DNA from: Eulemur rufifrons
Taxonomy: Eukaryota > Chordata > Mammalia > Primates > Lemuridae
NCBI RefSeq assembly: GCF_041146395.1
Contig: NC_090989.1
Coordinates: 249,726,843-249,790,842, forward strand
DNA length: 64,000 bases
Direction: 5' to 3'
Of the stretch, positions 12,357 to 24,414 are shown in pieces (positions within the stretch are counted from its first letter, which is position 1; the number at the start of each line of letters is the position of its first letter). Both the position numbers and the translations under genes were made by a program. The notes beneath the pieces were generated by a model that did no database searches, was not told the DNA's origin, and worked only from the letters and a program-made list of their open reading frames with translations.

Positions 12357-13668
12357 CCTATCTCTCACCATGTACAAAAATTAACTCATAATAGATTAAA
12401 TTCTTAAATGTAAGACCTGGAACTATAAAACATAGGAAAAATGCTTCAGGACATTGGTCTAGGCACAGATTTTATGGATAAGACTTCAAAAGCATAGGCA
12501 ACAAAAACAAACAAATGGGACTATATCAAACTAAAAAGCTTCACAGAAAAGAAAACAATTAACAAAATGAAGAGATAACTTGTAGGAGGAGAGAAAATAT
12601 TTGCAAACTATTCATTTGATATGAAAAAATATTCGGAATATACAAGGAAATCAAACAACTCAACAGCAAAAAAAAAATCACATAATCCAATTAAAAAATG
12701 AGCAAAGGATCTTAATAGACATTTCTCAAAAGAAGACAAACAAATAGCAACAGATATATGAAAAAATGCTCGACATCACTAATTATCAAAGACATGGAAA
12801 TCAAAACCACAATGAGATATCATCTCACTCCAATTAGAATGACTATAATGAAAAAGGCAAAAAATAATGAATGGTGGCAAGGATGTGGAGAAAAGGGAAC
12901 TCTCACATGCTATTGGTAGGAATGTAAATTAGCACAGCCATTATGGTAAACAGTATATAGGTTTCTCAAAAAAAACAAAAATGGAGCTACCATAAGACCC
13001 AGCAATCTCATTACTGGATATTTATCCAAAGGAAAGGAAATTAGTATATCAAAGAAATATTCTTACTCCCATGATTATTTCAGCACTATTCATAATAGCC
13101 AACATATAGAATCAACCTAAATATGAGCAGATGAATGGATAAAGAAAACATGATACATACACAATGAAATACTATTCAGCCATAAAAAAAGAATGAAATC
13201 CTGTCATTCATGGGTGACCCTGGACAACTTTATGTTAAGTGAAATAAGTCAGGCAAAAAAAGAAATACCGCATGTCCTCACTTACATGTGGGAACTAAAA
13301 AAAAATTGAGCTCATGGAAGTAAGAGCATAGAATTGTGGTTATCAGAGGCTTGGAAGGAAACAAGGGAAGGGAAAATAAAAAGAGACTGGTTAATGGATA
13401 CAAAGTCACAGCCAGATAGGAGTAAGTTCTATTGTTCTCTAGCAATGTAGGGTGAATATAGTTAACAGTAACTTGTCATATATTTCCAAAAAGCCAGAAG
13501 AGAGGATTATGAATGCTCCCAAGACAAAGAAAGATGTATGACTGAGGTGATGGATATGGTAATTGCCCTCATTTGATCATTACACATTGTATACATGCAT
13601 TGAAATATCACTCTAACCCATAAATACATACAATTATTATGTGTTGTCAAAAATTTTTTAAAAAGTAA
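12357..13668 (+). mobile_element. 5'-truncated L1 (L1MA/L1PB-type), sense
   Basis: This holds the last ~1.3 kb of an L1. The C-terminal ORF2 remnant begins near 'aagacctggaactataaaac', then come 'atttctcaaaagaagacaaacaaatagc', 'tcaaaaccacaatgagatatcatctcactcc' and 'atactattcagccataaaaaaagaatgaaatcctgtcatt'. The 3'UTR follows ('gttaacagtaacttgtcatat', 'ttgatcattacacattgtatacatgcat') and ends in an A-rich tail. Exact 13-bp duplications bracket it. Stops in all frames make it a dead copy. It is clearly older than the 48 kb L1 but young enough to have kept its target site duplications. Confidence 0.92.
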
Positions 13669-13681
13669 AAAACTGAGTCAA
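13669..13681. repeat. Target site duplication, right copy (13 bp)
   Basis: AAAACTGAGTCAA, identical to 12344-12356. Confidence 0.9.
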
Positions 13682-13769
13682 GATATAACACACATATACA
13701 AACTATATTATACCAAAAATTAATATAAATTTCCACGAACTTCATGTTTATACCCAAGAAACTGAATAT

Positions 13770-14340
13770 ATCTGGAGACAAACCTAAGACTCTAACTTCG
13801 TCCTCTCCTGCATCATTAATACAGGCAGCATCCCACTTAAACCTCATGTCCCTCTCCAGTTACTACCCTGGCTCTCTGATATTCTGTAAAGCAAAACTCC
13901 TCAAAATATTTTTTTCATTGTTTTGACTTTGTCCCTTTCCTTTCTTTCTTTAACCCATTCATGTAATAATTTAACCTTTATCATTCCACTGCAACTGCTT
14001 TTACCTAGGTCACCAGTGAACTTCAAGTCACTAAACAGTGATTTCTCACCTTACTCTACCTTTGAGCTGCATTTGGGATCACTTCCTCTCTCTTGAAAGA
14101 CTTTCTTCACTGGGATCCTAGGATACCCCACTCTTGGTTTGCTTCCTCCTTCAATGGTATTCATCTTCCTCCTCTTCTGCTTCTGAATGTGGCAGTGGAG
14201 TTGGGTTCAGTCTTTGGCCTCTCCATCCTTCTTCTTAGCTACACTCACCCCTTAGGTGATCTCATCTAATACCATTGTTATAAATGATATCTATATATTA
14301 TTGACTAGAATTCTATACTTCCTTCTCCTCATATTTCTTT
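13770..14340 (+). mobile_element. L2 LINE fragment covering the ORF2 reverse transcriptase region
   Basis: The order of landmarks matches L2 ORF2: 'ttccactgcaactgcttttacctaggtcaccagtgaactt', then 'ctttgagctgcatttgggatcacttcctctctcttg', then 'gtggagttgggttcagtctttggcctctcc', which corresponds to the G-x-x-Q-G-S-V-L-G-P-L block. Next is 'cttaggtgatctcatctaatacca', then a decayed counterpart of the Y-A-D-D box near 14285-14310. The frame is lost and there are many stops. L2 is a CR1-clade LINE inactive since before primates. Confidence 0.7.
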
Positions 14341-14879
14341 GATCTCCAAACTCATAAGCAGTACAAGCATAACCCCTCACGTGTCATCTCCATCTCTCGT
14401 TGGGGCAGAATTTGTTTGTTGCCTACTGCAAACTATTCTTCCTTCTCTTCCTTATAACGCAGTTTTTTTCTGGTATCAGACACCCACTGATTTCAGGGAA
14501 GCGTCTCTGAAAGGGTCTCTGATGCTTGCACTGCAGCAGCCAGCTTGTACGGGGAGAAGGCCAAGAGAATCAGACAATAAATTTACCCTGAGCCCTGACA
14601 TTGTGGGGCCGCCTCGCAACTACAGCAACATCTCTCTCTAAATATGGTCCTCTTTCTAAAATTTCCTTCTCAGAATCCCGTGTGTGAGGGAAAGAGGAAA
14701 AAAAACTCCCTTATTTAATTAAACCTTCCTCAGATATTCTGTTATCTATGGCTAAAGCATGGACTGACTCACACAGATACATACACTTGCACACTCAAAC
14801 TTAACATTTACAAGTAACATTTTTCCTACTCACCCCCCACCCTACTGACTTGAGTTCTCCCAGAAGATCTCGAAATAAG

Positions 14880-16520
14880 AATTTGAATGTAAGTATTTTA
14901 CTTGGAGGATGATACCAGTAAAAACTGGTCAGGGAGTTGGGCAATAGAAGGCAAAGAATAAAGAGTGTGTAATCAAGTTGATTATCACTGTGGGCAACCG
15001 AAGCAAAATTTCATGGGGAAGCTCTGGTAAATAGTGTTGAATACGTGCCTCAGTTGTTGTACCCTTGAGATAAAAAAAAGCTGGTATTTGTACACCAGCT
15101 CCTGTAGGCCATTGCTTGAGTGCTGCTACCTGGAGTGTTAATTTCCTGACACTTGGAGCCTGCCCTGCATGCAGGCAGAGCAACATTCCCTGGCTTCAGA
15201 GAAAACCCTTAGGCCATAAAAGAAGAAAGAAAATTCTAACAGTTGGAATTTGGCATCTAAAGTCTAAAGAATATAGGTGGCAGAACGAACCGTGTCTGCT
15301 TTGCTATATATTCTTGTCCTGCTCATTTCTACTAATACTCTGCATTAGGTTTATTCTGTGATGTTATTGCTTCTTCAAAGAACGAACTAGTTAAGTTTTC
15401 TTTTAAAAACAGAAGTATAAGAGAGTTAGTGGGACAAGCTACATTCCTTACTGTTTTAGCGGGTCCCAAGGCTACAACTTAAATTCACCACCGTCTAAAC
15501 CTTGGGTTTCATGTGTTTTTCAAGCTATGAATGATGCCCGTTCCCATTTATAGTTACCATTGACCTTGGAAGCACCAAGGGGTGCCCAGTGAATTGTTTA
15601 AGTACCATATATTATCTTCTCTAATTGTTATGGAAAAATAGCCTTATCTTCTCCTGATAGAGTCAATTATTCTTGGCAGTGTAGCAATTCCTTTCTTTGA
15701 CTACTGGTCTCCTGGCATGAGGAACCCAAACTAATTAGATAATAGCATGAGATGGGAATATAAATTTTGCCACAAGGGCAACTAGAAGTGATGGTGAGAG
15801 GGGCTATTCCTCCTTGCTTCCTGGACTCATATAAATTTACCTATTGGAAACATAGCACTATATAGTGGCTGTTGCTACAAACCATGCTTAACAGTTTTAA
15901 AACCAGTGACCCAAACTCTCAGGGTATCATTCTCAAACTAGCATACTGGCTGTGTCTTTAAGAGGCCATTCAGTGTTCCACTAGATTGCAGCTTCTGGTT
16001 GATGCAGTATATGGTAGTACTTGTCTCTATGCAGTAACTCCCATGTTCATATCTTCATTATCACACATCTTTCACACCAGAGTCCCCTGGTCCAATACAA
16101 CATCTCATGCTGATAATTCAGATATTCTCTAATCTCTCCGTAGTGTTGCTTGCCAAGATGCTGTCAGTAAGGAAGGTAAAATCATAAAAAGAATATGTAT
16201 CAATCCCAGTAAGGATGAATAGGTCTCTCTTCCAGAGTAGAAGATGTCTGATGCAAGTGACTTGCCAGTAACTGACTCCTTGGTCTCCTCAATTGATGGC
16301 ACCAAAATGAGAACTCAAAATCAGTCCTTGATGTTGATAGCCCAAGCAACAGGGCTGATGCATGGCCTCTACTGCAGAACAGCCTGCATTCCAAATGTCA
16401 CAGTTATTACATTCGTGAATTCACTCAGCAAGCACTGAGGTTGGTTGTCAAAGATGAAGACTGGCTTGCCTCCTCTGGAGTGGATGACTTCTGGTGTTTT
16501 CCCAAACACTAGACCTACGT
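14880..16520 (-). mobile_element. ERVL-MaLR internal region (THE1/MST/MLT1-int type), antisense and decayed
   Basis: The 15.4-16.5 kb portion matches the complement of MaLR internal sequence: 'tctggcatgaggaacccaaa', 'agtcccctggtccaatacaa', 'ggaaggtaaaatcat', 'tatgtatcaatcccagtaaggatga', 'ctgatgcatggcctctactgcag'. The proximal part (14880-15250) is more diverged but appears continuous with it. No flanking LTR is recognised on either side, so it is a fragment. No intact gag-like frame remains; the 60-85 codon ORFs are fragments. Confidence 0.6.
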
Positions 16521-16779
16521 TTTATGCAAGATATCATCTAATCAACAGTGATGTCTGTGTTAGACTTTGCCCTTCACTGAGTTTTACATATTTCTAAATA
16601 AATTCACATTTTCCTCTACTAAAATATGGCATGATAAAACCCAGCAATTTCATATTCTGTGCTAGTTTCTGCTCTAGTCTTTCCTGCATTCATCATTTAG
16701 AGAATGTTTGTAATAGAAATACTTTGGATGAATACATAATAACCCATTACAATAAAGAACTATTTAATCTTTTCTTCTT

Positions 16780-16985
16780 TTTTCATGAGCATGGGTCACC
16801 ATCATATAAAGCACTGAGTTGGATGCTAAACACGTCAACTTACTTTTTCCTTATCTAACTTCAATGACAGACATTCGCCAATGAGGAAACTGAGTTTCAG
16901 AACTGGTAAGAAACTTAACAATATTCCTTCAACTAATATGTGACAAAGGTGCTATTTGAAACCTGGGTTTCTAATTAGTCTAATA
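16780..16985 (-). mobile_element. MIR SINE, antisense
   Basis: The complement of the MIR core is visible as 'gccaatgaggaaactgagtttcagaactggtaagaaactt' (16878-16917), followed by 'gctatttgaaacctgggttt'. Ends are indistinct. Confidence 0.65.
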
Positions 16986-16999
16986 AAATATCTATTATA

Positions 17000-18389
17000 G
17001 GGTGAGGCACACTCAGTTATTCAGTAAATATTAGGTGAGATAATTTCCTTTCTTCCATTCTCTGTTACTCTAAAAAATCACTCTGATTTTTAAAAAATGT
17101 TAAAAATAACATGTATAATACCTCATAATTCATAAAGCACTCTTATGTATTAAATAAGAGATGACATATTCAAATGTGACAGTAGGTAGACAAATATAAA
17201 TAAGAATAAATAACTAGTGTGGATAAAAAGCTATGAAGTAGATATTGCTTTTATTTACATTCATGCAACTGCTACAAATCTTGTGTTTACGGCATGTCCA
17301 CACTGGAAAGCCCAGAGAGGAGGTGCGCAGGAATTGGACAGCTCAATTTCCTGAAACCCTGAGGAACCTAATATCCTCTGTGATTACTTGGTAAGAAAGA
17401 TGGTGCTCATGAAGAACCACAGGTTTACTGCCACAAAAATTTCAGGATCCTCATGAATATTAAGTTAAAAACTACTCAGTTGGGTGAGACGGGTCAAGTG
17501 ACCCCTCTTTGCACTCAGGAAGCACAATGATCAAGGTTTGCTCACACAGGAGCCCTTCTGTGCCAACCCCTCTTTTCTCTGCTACCCCTGGGTGGCCCCA
17601 CCGCAAGCTCTGCCTCCCACTCTGCTCCCCTTTCCTCTGTGCTACACACTGGGGCTGCTGTCCAGAAAGACCTGCTTTGTTGTCCAGGATAATCCTTTCT
17701 TGTCACATGACATAGCCTATTTCACTCCAATGAGAGAGGTCTAAGCACTCTTTCTCTACACCACACGTGAAAGCACCTATTTTTCTTCTCCATTAAATTC
17801 TCTGAATGAGGAGATCCTCTCCCACATCAGTCATTATCATTTCCAAAAGTGGCCCTGGTTTCCTTCCTTAATATAAAACTGTAAACCTTCAATTGCCATA
17901 CAATGTCTTCTGCCTTGTCTTATTGCCGATCAAACATCTGGTTCTCTAGTATATGAATTATTGTTCAAGGATGGTAAAGAGAAGTTTATAAAATGTGATA
18001 AAATCACTTAACCTTTCTCAGCCCATTCTAGTTGGAGGGATAAGAAATCACTCTTTTATTAGCCTCTTCTCTTCTTTTGGCTATAATAAGGTTCACATGA
18101 GATTTCACAAGAAAATCAACATATATGAATGTTTTATGTATTTGAAAAATAGAAATTTCAGAGAAGACTCATGTCACCTTGGAATAAATGCAATGGAATA
18201 GGAAGGAGGTTTGTCTTACTTTTGGTACTAACAGGATGTTGTTCAAATGCCAATTAAGGGATAAACAAAAAGGAGATTTTTATAGTGCCTCTGGGAGACC
18301 CTGACACAAAAAAATATTGTAAGAATTTGAAGCTGTATTGTAAAGGTTAAAATGTCATGTGCTGCTTTGACATCTTTGAACCTCACAGG
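17000..18389. other. Intergenic DNA, no gene
   Basis: No gene. A short L2/MIR-like end 'gttattcagtaaatattagg' lies at about 17018. A higher-GC pyrimidine-rich patch (17480-17760) may be part of an old LTR that I could not identify. A weak MIR-like core lies around 18000-18030. Confidence 0.35.
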
Positions 18390-18800
18390 GTCCCAAAGGT
18401 CTAACTATGAGTCCTCCTGCTCTGACCAGATGTATATCCCATGCAATGGGAAACGATGTTCACCTGGCTAGTTCTCTATCAGCTGGACAGCTAGCTGTAC
18501 TTGCTAGCGGGGTCCTCAATCTAATGGTTTTCACTTCCCTGAAAGCCCACAGAATTGTTCAAATAAGCCAATCAGATTCACCCATGGAAACCAGGGAGCG
18601 CCTCACCCCTTTATTACTATAATACAAGGCCTGCCTCTATGAGGCCGTACATGGCAAATGCTGTCCTCCTCCTATGGGATGTGAGTATAGGTGACTAGTA
18701 AATTGCTAAAAACTCCTCCATACATTGTTGGATATCATGTGTCCAACCATCCTGAACTATTCAGAGCAGGTATCCCTTTCTCACCAACAGTGTGAGTAAG
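18390..18800 (+). mobile_element. Possible solo LTR, family not recognised
   Basis: A CCAAT-type box 'aagccaatcagattc' (about 18565-18580) is followed 40-45 bp later by a TATA-like 'ttactataatacaagg', and the stretch has higher GC than its surroundings. That promoter layout is LTR-like. No termini or target duplication could be fixed. Confidence 0.35.
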
Positions 18801-19239
18801 CAATCAAAACACAATTCATAACTGGAAAGTCAGAAATATACATTTTTAAAAAGAAAATCTTATTTATAAATAACTTTTTAATTGAAAAATTAATTTTTTC
18901 ACTGTCACTGAGAAGTGACTAGGTAAAATGTATATATGGACATCAAGTAATAAAGTATAAGCATTAATGTAACCACACCATTTTGCAAAAATACATTAAA
19001 TAGATTAGAATGATTATTAATTGAGATGTTAGGAGAAAGATAAGTACAGAAATGTAAAAGAATAAACACATAAATAAATAAAACGAGGATCTTGAATAGA
19101 CCATATGCAATAATGTACCATGAATTGAGGCCAGGATAAACAAACCCTCCCTATTATCAACTCTGTGTCCATAAAAAGACAGGAATATATGCATGTGGTG
19201 AGTGTGTGGGCACATTTACCCCACACTGCTTATTTACTA

Positions 19240-19720
19240 TCTTGGAAACCTATTTATTTTTATATACTAATTTTGTGACCAGTTATTTTACTGACCTATT
19301 TTATGTTTTCTAATAGTTCAAGGGATTTCCGGGAATGTACCCTAAGCATCTGCAAATAATAATCTTATTGCTTCCTTTTTTTCATATATGTTCCTCATAT
19401 TCCTTTCTTTTGTGTAATAGAAATGGCTAGTACATCTGGAAAAATGTTAAATAATCAATGATAGTGCCTCTCTTTTTTCCTGACTTTTATGAGAATGCTT
19501 CTAGTGCTTCATGATTAAGAAGGATGCTGAATATTGTTTCATAAATATTCAGCATTGTGCTCAATTTTGAAACAATAGAAACAGTCCTATAGTCATATTA
19601 AAGGCTTATTTTCTTATGTTTTCTCTTTTATAAACTAACAATGGGAGTTTGACTTACCATATGTAACTTTTGTATGTCTGGAATTAGTTGTGTGTCTTTT
19701 CTGTTATAGCCTCTTCTTGG
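19240..19720 (-). mobile_element. Ancient L1 (L1M-type) ORF2 fragment, antisense
   Basis: The + strand resembles the complement of old L1 reverse transcriptase sequence: 'aatggctagtacatctgg...gttaaataatcaatgatagtgcc' and 'atgagaatgcttctagtgcttcatgattaagaaggatgctga'. It is strongly diverged with no surviving frame. Confidence 0.6.
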
Positions 19721-20089
19721 AATGACACATTAGATTTTCTTTTATTTATATTCTTCTTTAGAAGAAGCACAGTGTATGTTATATCACAAAATGCAAGCAG
19801 TCTGATTCTTGCTGTTTTCAGGTTAGTGTATTGAGGGGTATTACTACATGAACATCTAAGTCTAATTAGAGAGACGGCAAATAAATTTTGAATATCATTT
19901 GATGTGTACTGTTCTGGATTCTCATTTTGCCCCTCAAAAGCGATCCATTTGAGAAATCAGGTTCAGACCTCAACTCCGTCTCCCCTAGAGTGCATATTGC
20001 TATTATGGCACATTTGCTTGTGGTACAGTTTTATTTCTGTCCAAACAGCAGCATGGGTTTCTATTTCCCTAAGAGGAGCTGTTTTGATG

Positions 20090-20320
20090 CCTATATTTTA
20101 CCCCGATTATGAACTACATGATATGTTCAACTGTGTTTACATTGTAAATTTTCTGCAATGTTCTATGATTTATTCAGAATTTGATGTTTTGGAGCAATTA
20201 CTTTGATATAAAACCTGTGAGCTTTGTGAAAGCAGAAACAGCCTCTCTTGTATCTCCAGGGCCTTCCTAGCATACCAAGGTACATGGAAGACGCTCAATA
20301 AATATTTGATTCTTTTGTCT
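20090..20320 (+). mobile_element. L2 LINE 3' end
   Basis: The 3' signature is clear: 'ctgtgagctttgtgaaagcagaaacagcctctcttgtatctcc', then 'ggtacatggaagacgctcaataaatatttg'. It stops at the usual L2 3' end without a poly(A) tail. Confidence 0.7.
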
Positions 20321-20459
20321 CAATTTGTCTTGAAATATGGGTTTTCATTAAAGAGATTATATGATTATACCTTTAGAAAATACCAATTTTGTAGGGAACT
20401 CTGTCTCTAAAGTGCTATAGGGAATGCTGGTAAGAATACTATCTTCCATGTAGTTTGGA

Positions 20460-20650
20460 TCTAAAGGCTTTAAAGTGCTTCCATGGATTAATTAAGATTT
20501 CACTTGCTGTTTAAATTGAACAAAACATTTTAATATATCATTTCAATTTATTTTCACCCAAACTCTTTGGTGTGAATATTGTTACTACCCTATTTGAAAG
20601 ATAAATAAGAAATTCGGAAATCAGATAATGCACAAAAAGTATTGACTTGG
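20460..20650 (-). mobile_element. Possible MIR SINE, antisense
   Basis: 'atttgaaagataaataagaaattcgg' and the preceding 'attttcacccaaactcttt...gttactaccc' fit a decayed complement of the MIR core. Confidence 0.35.
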
Positions 20651-21300
20651 GAATGCCTGCAAAACAGTCCCAGATCTCTGACTCTTCCACTAACTGTATG
20701 TTTTTACAAAATATTCATACCTCTTTGATATCCACCCCCAAGCATTATATTTATAAGAAAATAGATACTAAAGTCAATTGGAAAGCCAAAAGGACTGACA
20801 AGATCACAAAATACATGTTTGGCCTGAGGGCAACTACACAGAGGATAGTAGAACTGTATTATGGGTAGACAATAAGTGTATTCTGAGATGTTTGTGAAAA
20901 ATGAGAAAAAAAACATTGTTGAACAATTACAATGAAGAAAACCGTGAAAAAAAAAAAATCAGGTAATGCATTTATGAAAAGTTCTTATGGTAGAGAATGC
21001 ATTTTCATTTTTGCTTTCCTTACAATTAGATCATTAACATTTAGTATTTAGAAAATGCTCAAAAATGTTCTATCAATGAGAAAAATAAATAATCATGATA
21101 ATTGATTATGCTTCCAGTTTTACATAAAACATTTTGAAAGTCACAGTAAAATTTCAAAACGTATACGTTAAGTCTTCATGCATTTTTTTAATTAAAAGGT
21201 CATTGGTCACTTAGTTCCAGTTCACTTAAATGTTTCCAAAATTTATCACTTAGAAGTCAATTTCTTCTCATTTATTTTTGTATTCTTAAGAAACTATAGC

Positions 21301-21600
21301 CGAGGAGAGAGGATCACTCGAGGTCAGGAGTTCAAGACCAGCCTGAGCAAGAGCAAGACTCCGTCTCTACTAAAAATAGAAAGAAATGATTTGGACAGCT
21401 AAAAATATATATAGAAAAAATTATCCGGGCATGGTGGCGCATGCCTGTAGTCCCAGCTACTAGGGAGGCTGAGGCAGAGGGATTGCGTAAGCCCAGGAGT
21501 TTGAGGTTGCTGTGAGCTAGGCTGACGTCACGGCACTCTAGCCAGGGCAAAAGAGCGAGACTCTGCCTCAAAAAAAAAAAAAAAAAGAAAAAAAAGAAAG
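21301..21600 (+). mobile_element. Alu SINE, strepsirrhine-type, 5' truncated
   Basis: The left arm begins inside the element ('gaggatcactcgaggtcaggagttcaag...'), so the first ~45 bases with the pol III A box are missing or decayed; the B-box region 'agttcaagacc' remains. The middle A-rich region is expanded (21374-21424, 'agaaagaaatgatttggac...'). The right arm contains 'gtgagctaggctgacgtcac' and 'ggcactctagccagg', the strepsirrhine form of the sequence. It ends in an A-rich tail interrupted by G. Target duplications are not clear. Confidence 0.93.
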
Positions 21601-21715
21601 GATAAATGTGCAATTCTTGCCGTGTTGAGCTTGATGTTTATCTCCTGAGTTTCTGTGACATTTTTCTGGACTTCCTGCTCATGAGGTTCCCATCTGAGGA
21701 AGCAGATGACATCTA

Positions 21716-22292
21716 TGATGGTTAATTTTCTGTGTCAACTTAACTAGGCTGAAGGATGCTCAGATATCTGATTAAACATTGTATCTGTGAGGATGTTTTT
21801 GGAAGAGATTAGCATTTGAATTGGCGGACTGGGTAAAGCAAATGGCCCTCCCCAGTGTGAGCAGGCATCATCCAATCCATGGAGGGCCTGAATAGATTGG
21901 CTTTGCCTTCCCTCTGCCTCACTGCATAAGAACATAGATCTCCTGCTCTCTGTGCTTCTGGTTCTCGGGCCTTGAGACTTGGACTGGAATCTATATCAAT
22001 GGCCCTCCAGCTCTCAGGTCTTCAGACTACATAACTTCCTGTCCAAGGTCTCCAGCTTGCTGGTAGCAGATTGTGGGATTTCTCAGCCTCCATAATTGCA
22101 TGAGTCAATGAGTCAATAACCCAATCAATACCTTATGGTAAATCTCTTTCTCTCCCTCCCTCTCTCTTGCCACGCCCCGTTCTCTCTCTCTCTCTTTCTC
22201 ACTCTCTCTCTCTCCCCACCTCCCCCACCTCTCTCTATACATATATTATTGTTTCTGCTTGCCTGGAGAACTCAGACATTCAGACTATTACA
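21716..22292 (+). mobile_element. Solo LTR, MLT2-like (ERVL)
   Basis: It begins TGATGGTTAATTTTCTGTGT and passes through 'gctcagatatctgattaaacatt', 'gaagagattagcatttgaat', 'gcaggcatcatccaatcc', 'cctgagaact...' and 'ctcagcctccataattgcatgagtcaatg'. It ends in the 'ctggagaactcagacattcagactatta' region before CA. This is the MLT2-type LTR order. The usual short CT/TA stretch near the 3' end has expanded into a 100-bp pyrimidine tract. Confidence 0.75.
22139..22250. repeat. Polypyrimidine (CT)n-rich tract
   Basis: About 110 bases, almost all C and T on the + strand, inside the 3' part of the LTR. It is imperfect, with CTCC and CCACC interruptions. Confidence 0.9.
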
Positions 22293-23193
22293 GTCACCCT
22301 ATAATGATAACTTTTGATGTGACCATTCTCTTATACTTCTCAGAAAGAGGTGTCAGTAAAACCTGAAACTCTGGCTGGTCAACTGGAGATCAACAAATCT
22401 CTCTCCAGGTATGGGAATTAAATACAGATCTGGACATAGCAAATAAAAAAGAAATTAGTGTCATTCTATTTAAAATTATATGATCTCAGAATTGCAATAA
22501 AATTTATACTCAGTTTCTTCCAGTCACACACAGAATGCATAAAGGTGTATTATAACATCTCATTGAATGGTTTTGGTTGTAATTATTTTTATTTATTTGC
22601 TTTTTGCTTCATTTGATGTTTTAAATTAAAGAAGTAATTCTTCCTTGTTTTAGTAAGCTGAATAAGTAGAAGTATAAACTTAATAATCTGCATAAGTTCA
22701 CACCTTCTTAGAAAATCAATTCCTTGGAGTAACTATTATTAAAAATTTGATATGTATTCTTTCACACTTTTTTGTGCTCTTACAAACATTTATAGGCATA
22801 TTTAAAACTACTTTCAAGAGCCAATCATTTTGACTATACCCTAGAAACAGATTCATTTTAATTAATAAATTTTTTTAAAAAACAAGCTTTATTTTAAAAG
22901 AAATGTGCCCTTTGAGCTTATTCATGTAATACTATATTCAATATAAAAATGTAGTTTAACATAAACAAAACAGTAATTAACACAATTTTATTAAGCAGAG
23001 TTTACCTTAAAATATATTAAGTAAAAAACAATAAAAATATTTACATTAGAACTGCATGATTTTATACTACTATACAATTGAATTACAATCAAGACAAGTA
23101 TGTCTCTCTCTCACTACTCCAATTTAGTATTGTTTTATATGAAGACAAGAAGAAATACAAGACAGAATTGGAAAGAAGCAAAATTAACAACTG
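22293..23193. other. AT-rich intergenic DNA, no gene
   Basis: Very AT-rich, with no named repeat or gene. Confidence 0.4.
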
Positions 23194-23692
23194 TGATGGT
23201 TAATGTGGGTATCAACTTGACTGAATTAAGGGATACCTATAGCTCCTAAAGCATTATTTCTGGTGTCTGTGAGGGTTTCCCAAGATTGGTGTGCGAGTTG
23301 GTGTACTAAGTGGGGAAGATCTACCCTCAATGTGAGCAGGCACCACCCAATCAGCTGGAGACCAAAAAAGCAAAAGAAAGGAGAATTAGCTCTCTTTCTC
23401 TCCTGAAGCTGGGTCACCCATCTTTTCCTGCCCTTGGACATCAGAATTTCAGATTCTGCAGCCTTTGGGTTCTATAACTTGCACCAGCACACCCCGTCCC
23501 AAGTTTCTCAGTCCTTCAGCCTCAGATTGCAAGTTACACATTGTCTTCCCTGGTTCTGAGGTTTTTGAACTTGGACTGGGAACCACTACAGGTTACCTTG
23601 AGTGTCCAGCCAGCAGACAGCCTATCATGGGATTTCTCAGCCTTCATAGTCATGTTAGCCAATTCTCCTAAGATATCCCCTTTCATCTATCT
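23194..23692 (+). mobile_element. Solo LTR, MLT2-like (ERVL), more diverged
   Basis: It starts TGATGGTTAATGTGGGTATC and retains 'aagcattatttctggtgtctgtgagggt', 'gtgagcaggcaccacccaatcagctgg', 'cctgcccttggacatcag', 'tgggatttctcagccttcatag' and 'gccaattctcctaa'. The 3' end is frayed. Confidence 0.65.
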
Positions 23693-23699
23693 ATTACTT

Positions 23700-24410
23700 G
23701 CAATAATAAAATATTTTAAATAAAACTCAATGTACATAAACAGAAGAATGAATATATAAATTATAGTATAATATATTTATTTAAGGTGCTACTATGTAGT
23801 AAATAAACGAATTTTAGCTAAATGCTCAACAAGGAAATGTCAAAAAGAAAATATCAAAAGAAAATCAAGTTTTAGAATGATATGTGCAGTATGATACCAT
23901 TTATATAAAGAGTAATACCATGAAAAATTATGACATAATTTATATTTCTTCAAAGGTAACTTAAAAGTGTTAAAATATTCTTACGTACATTAAACACTAA
24001 ATTTAAGACAGATTTCCTTGGAGGTTGATGAGAGGGAAGTAGAGCAGGACATGTTAAAATTTGAGCTGTAACTGGTTTAAAGGGTGTTAGTATTTATCTC
24101 TATGTTTACATGCATATTTGAAAAAATTTCCTTATAAAAAAAAAAAAGACAGCAAAATTTCCCTCCATTCCTCCTATTGCTTAAACTGAAAAGCAAATAA
24201 AGTATTCAGCTTGTATTTAGGGGTTTTGTTAACCCTGTATACTTAAAAATAAAATCACATTCAGCATGATTAGATGTCCAGAATATGAGATAAACACTGA
24301 AACAAGGATTCCACTTTGAGGTTGGTAAATTTAACTCTCTTATTTTAAACTCAATCCAGGGCATACCTATCCTTAAATGAGATATTACTAAATTTCCTAT
24401 TTAAAATACT
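23700..24410. other. AT-rich intergenic DNA, no gene
   Basis: No gene. An A run lies near 24140. The final part may belong to the L1 that follows. Confidence 0.4.
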
Positions 24411-24414
24411 TAAC

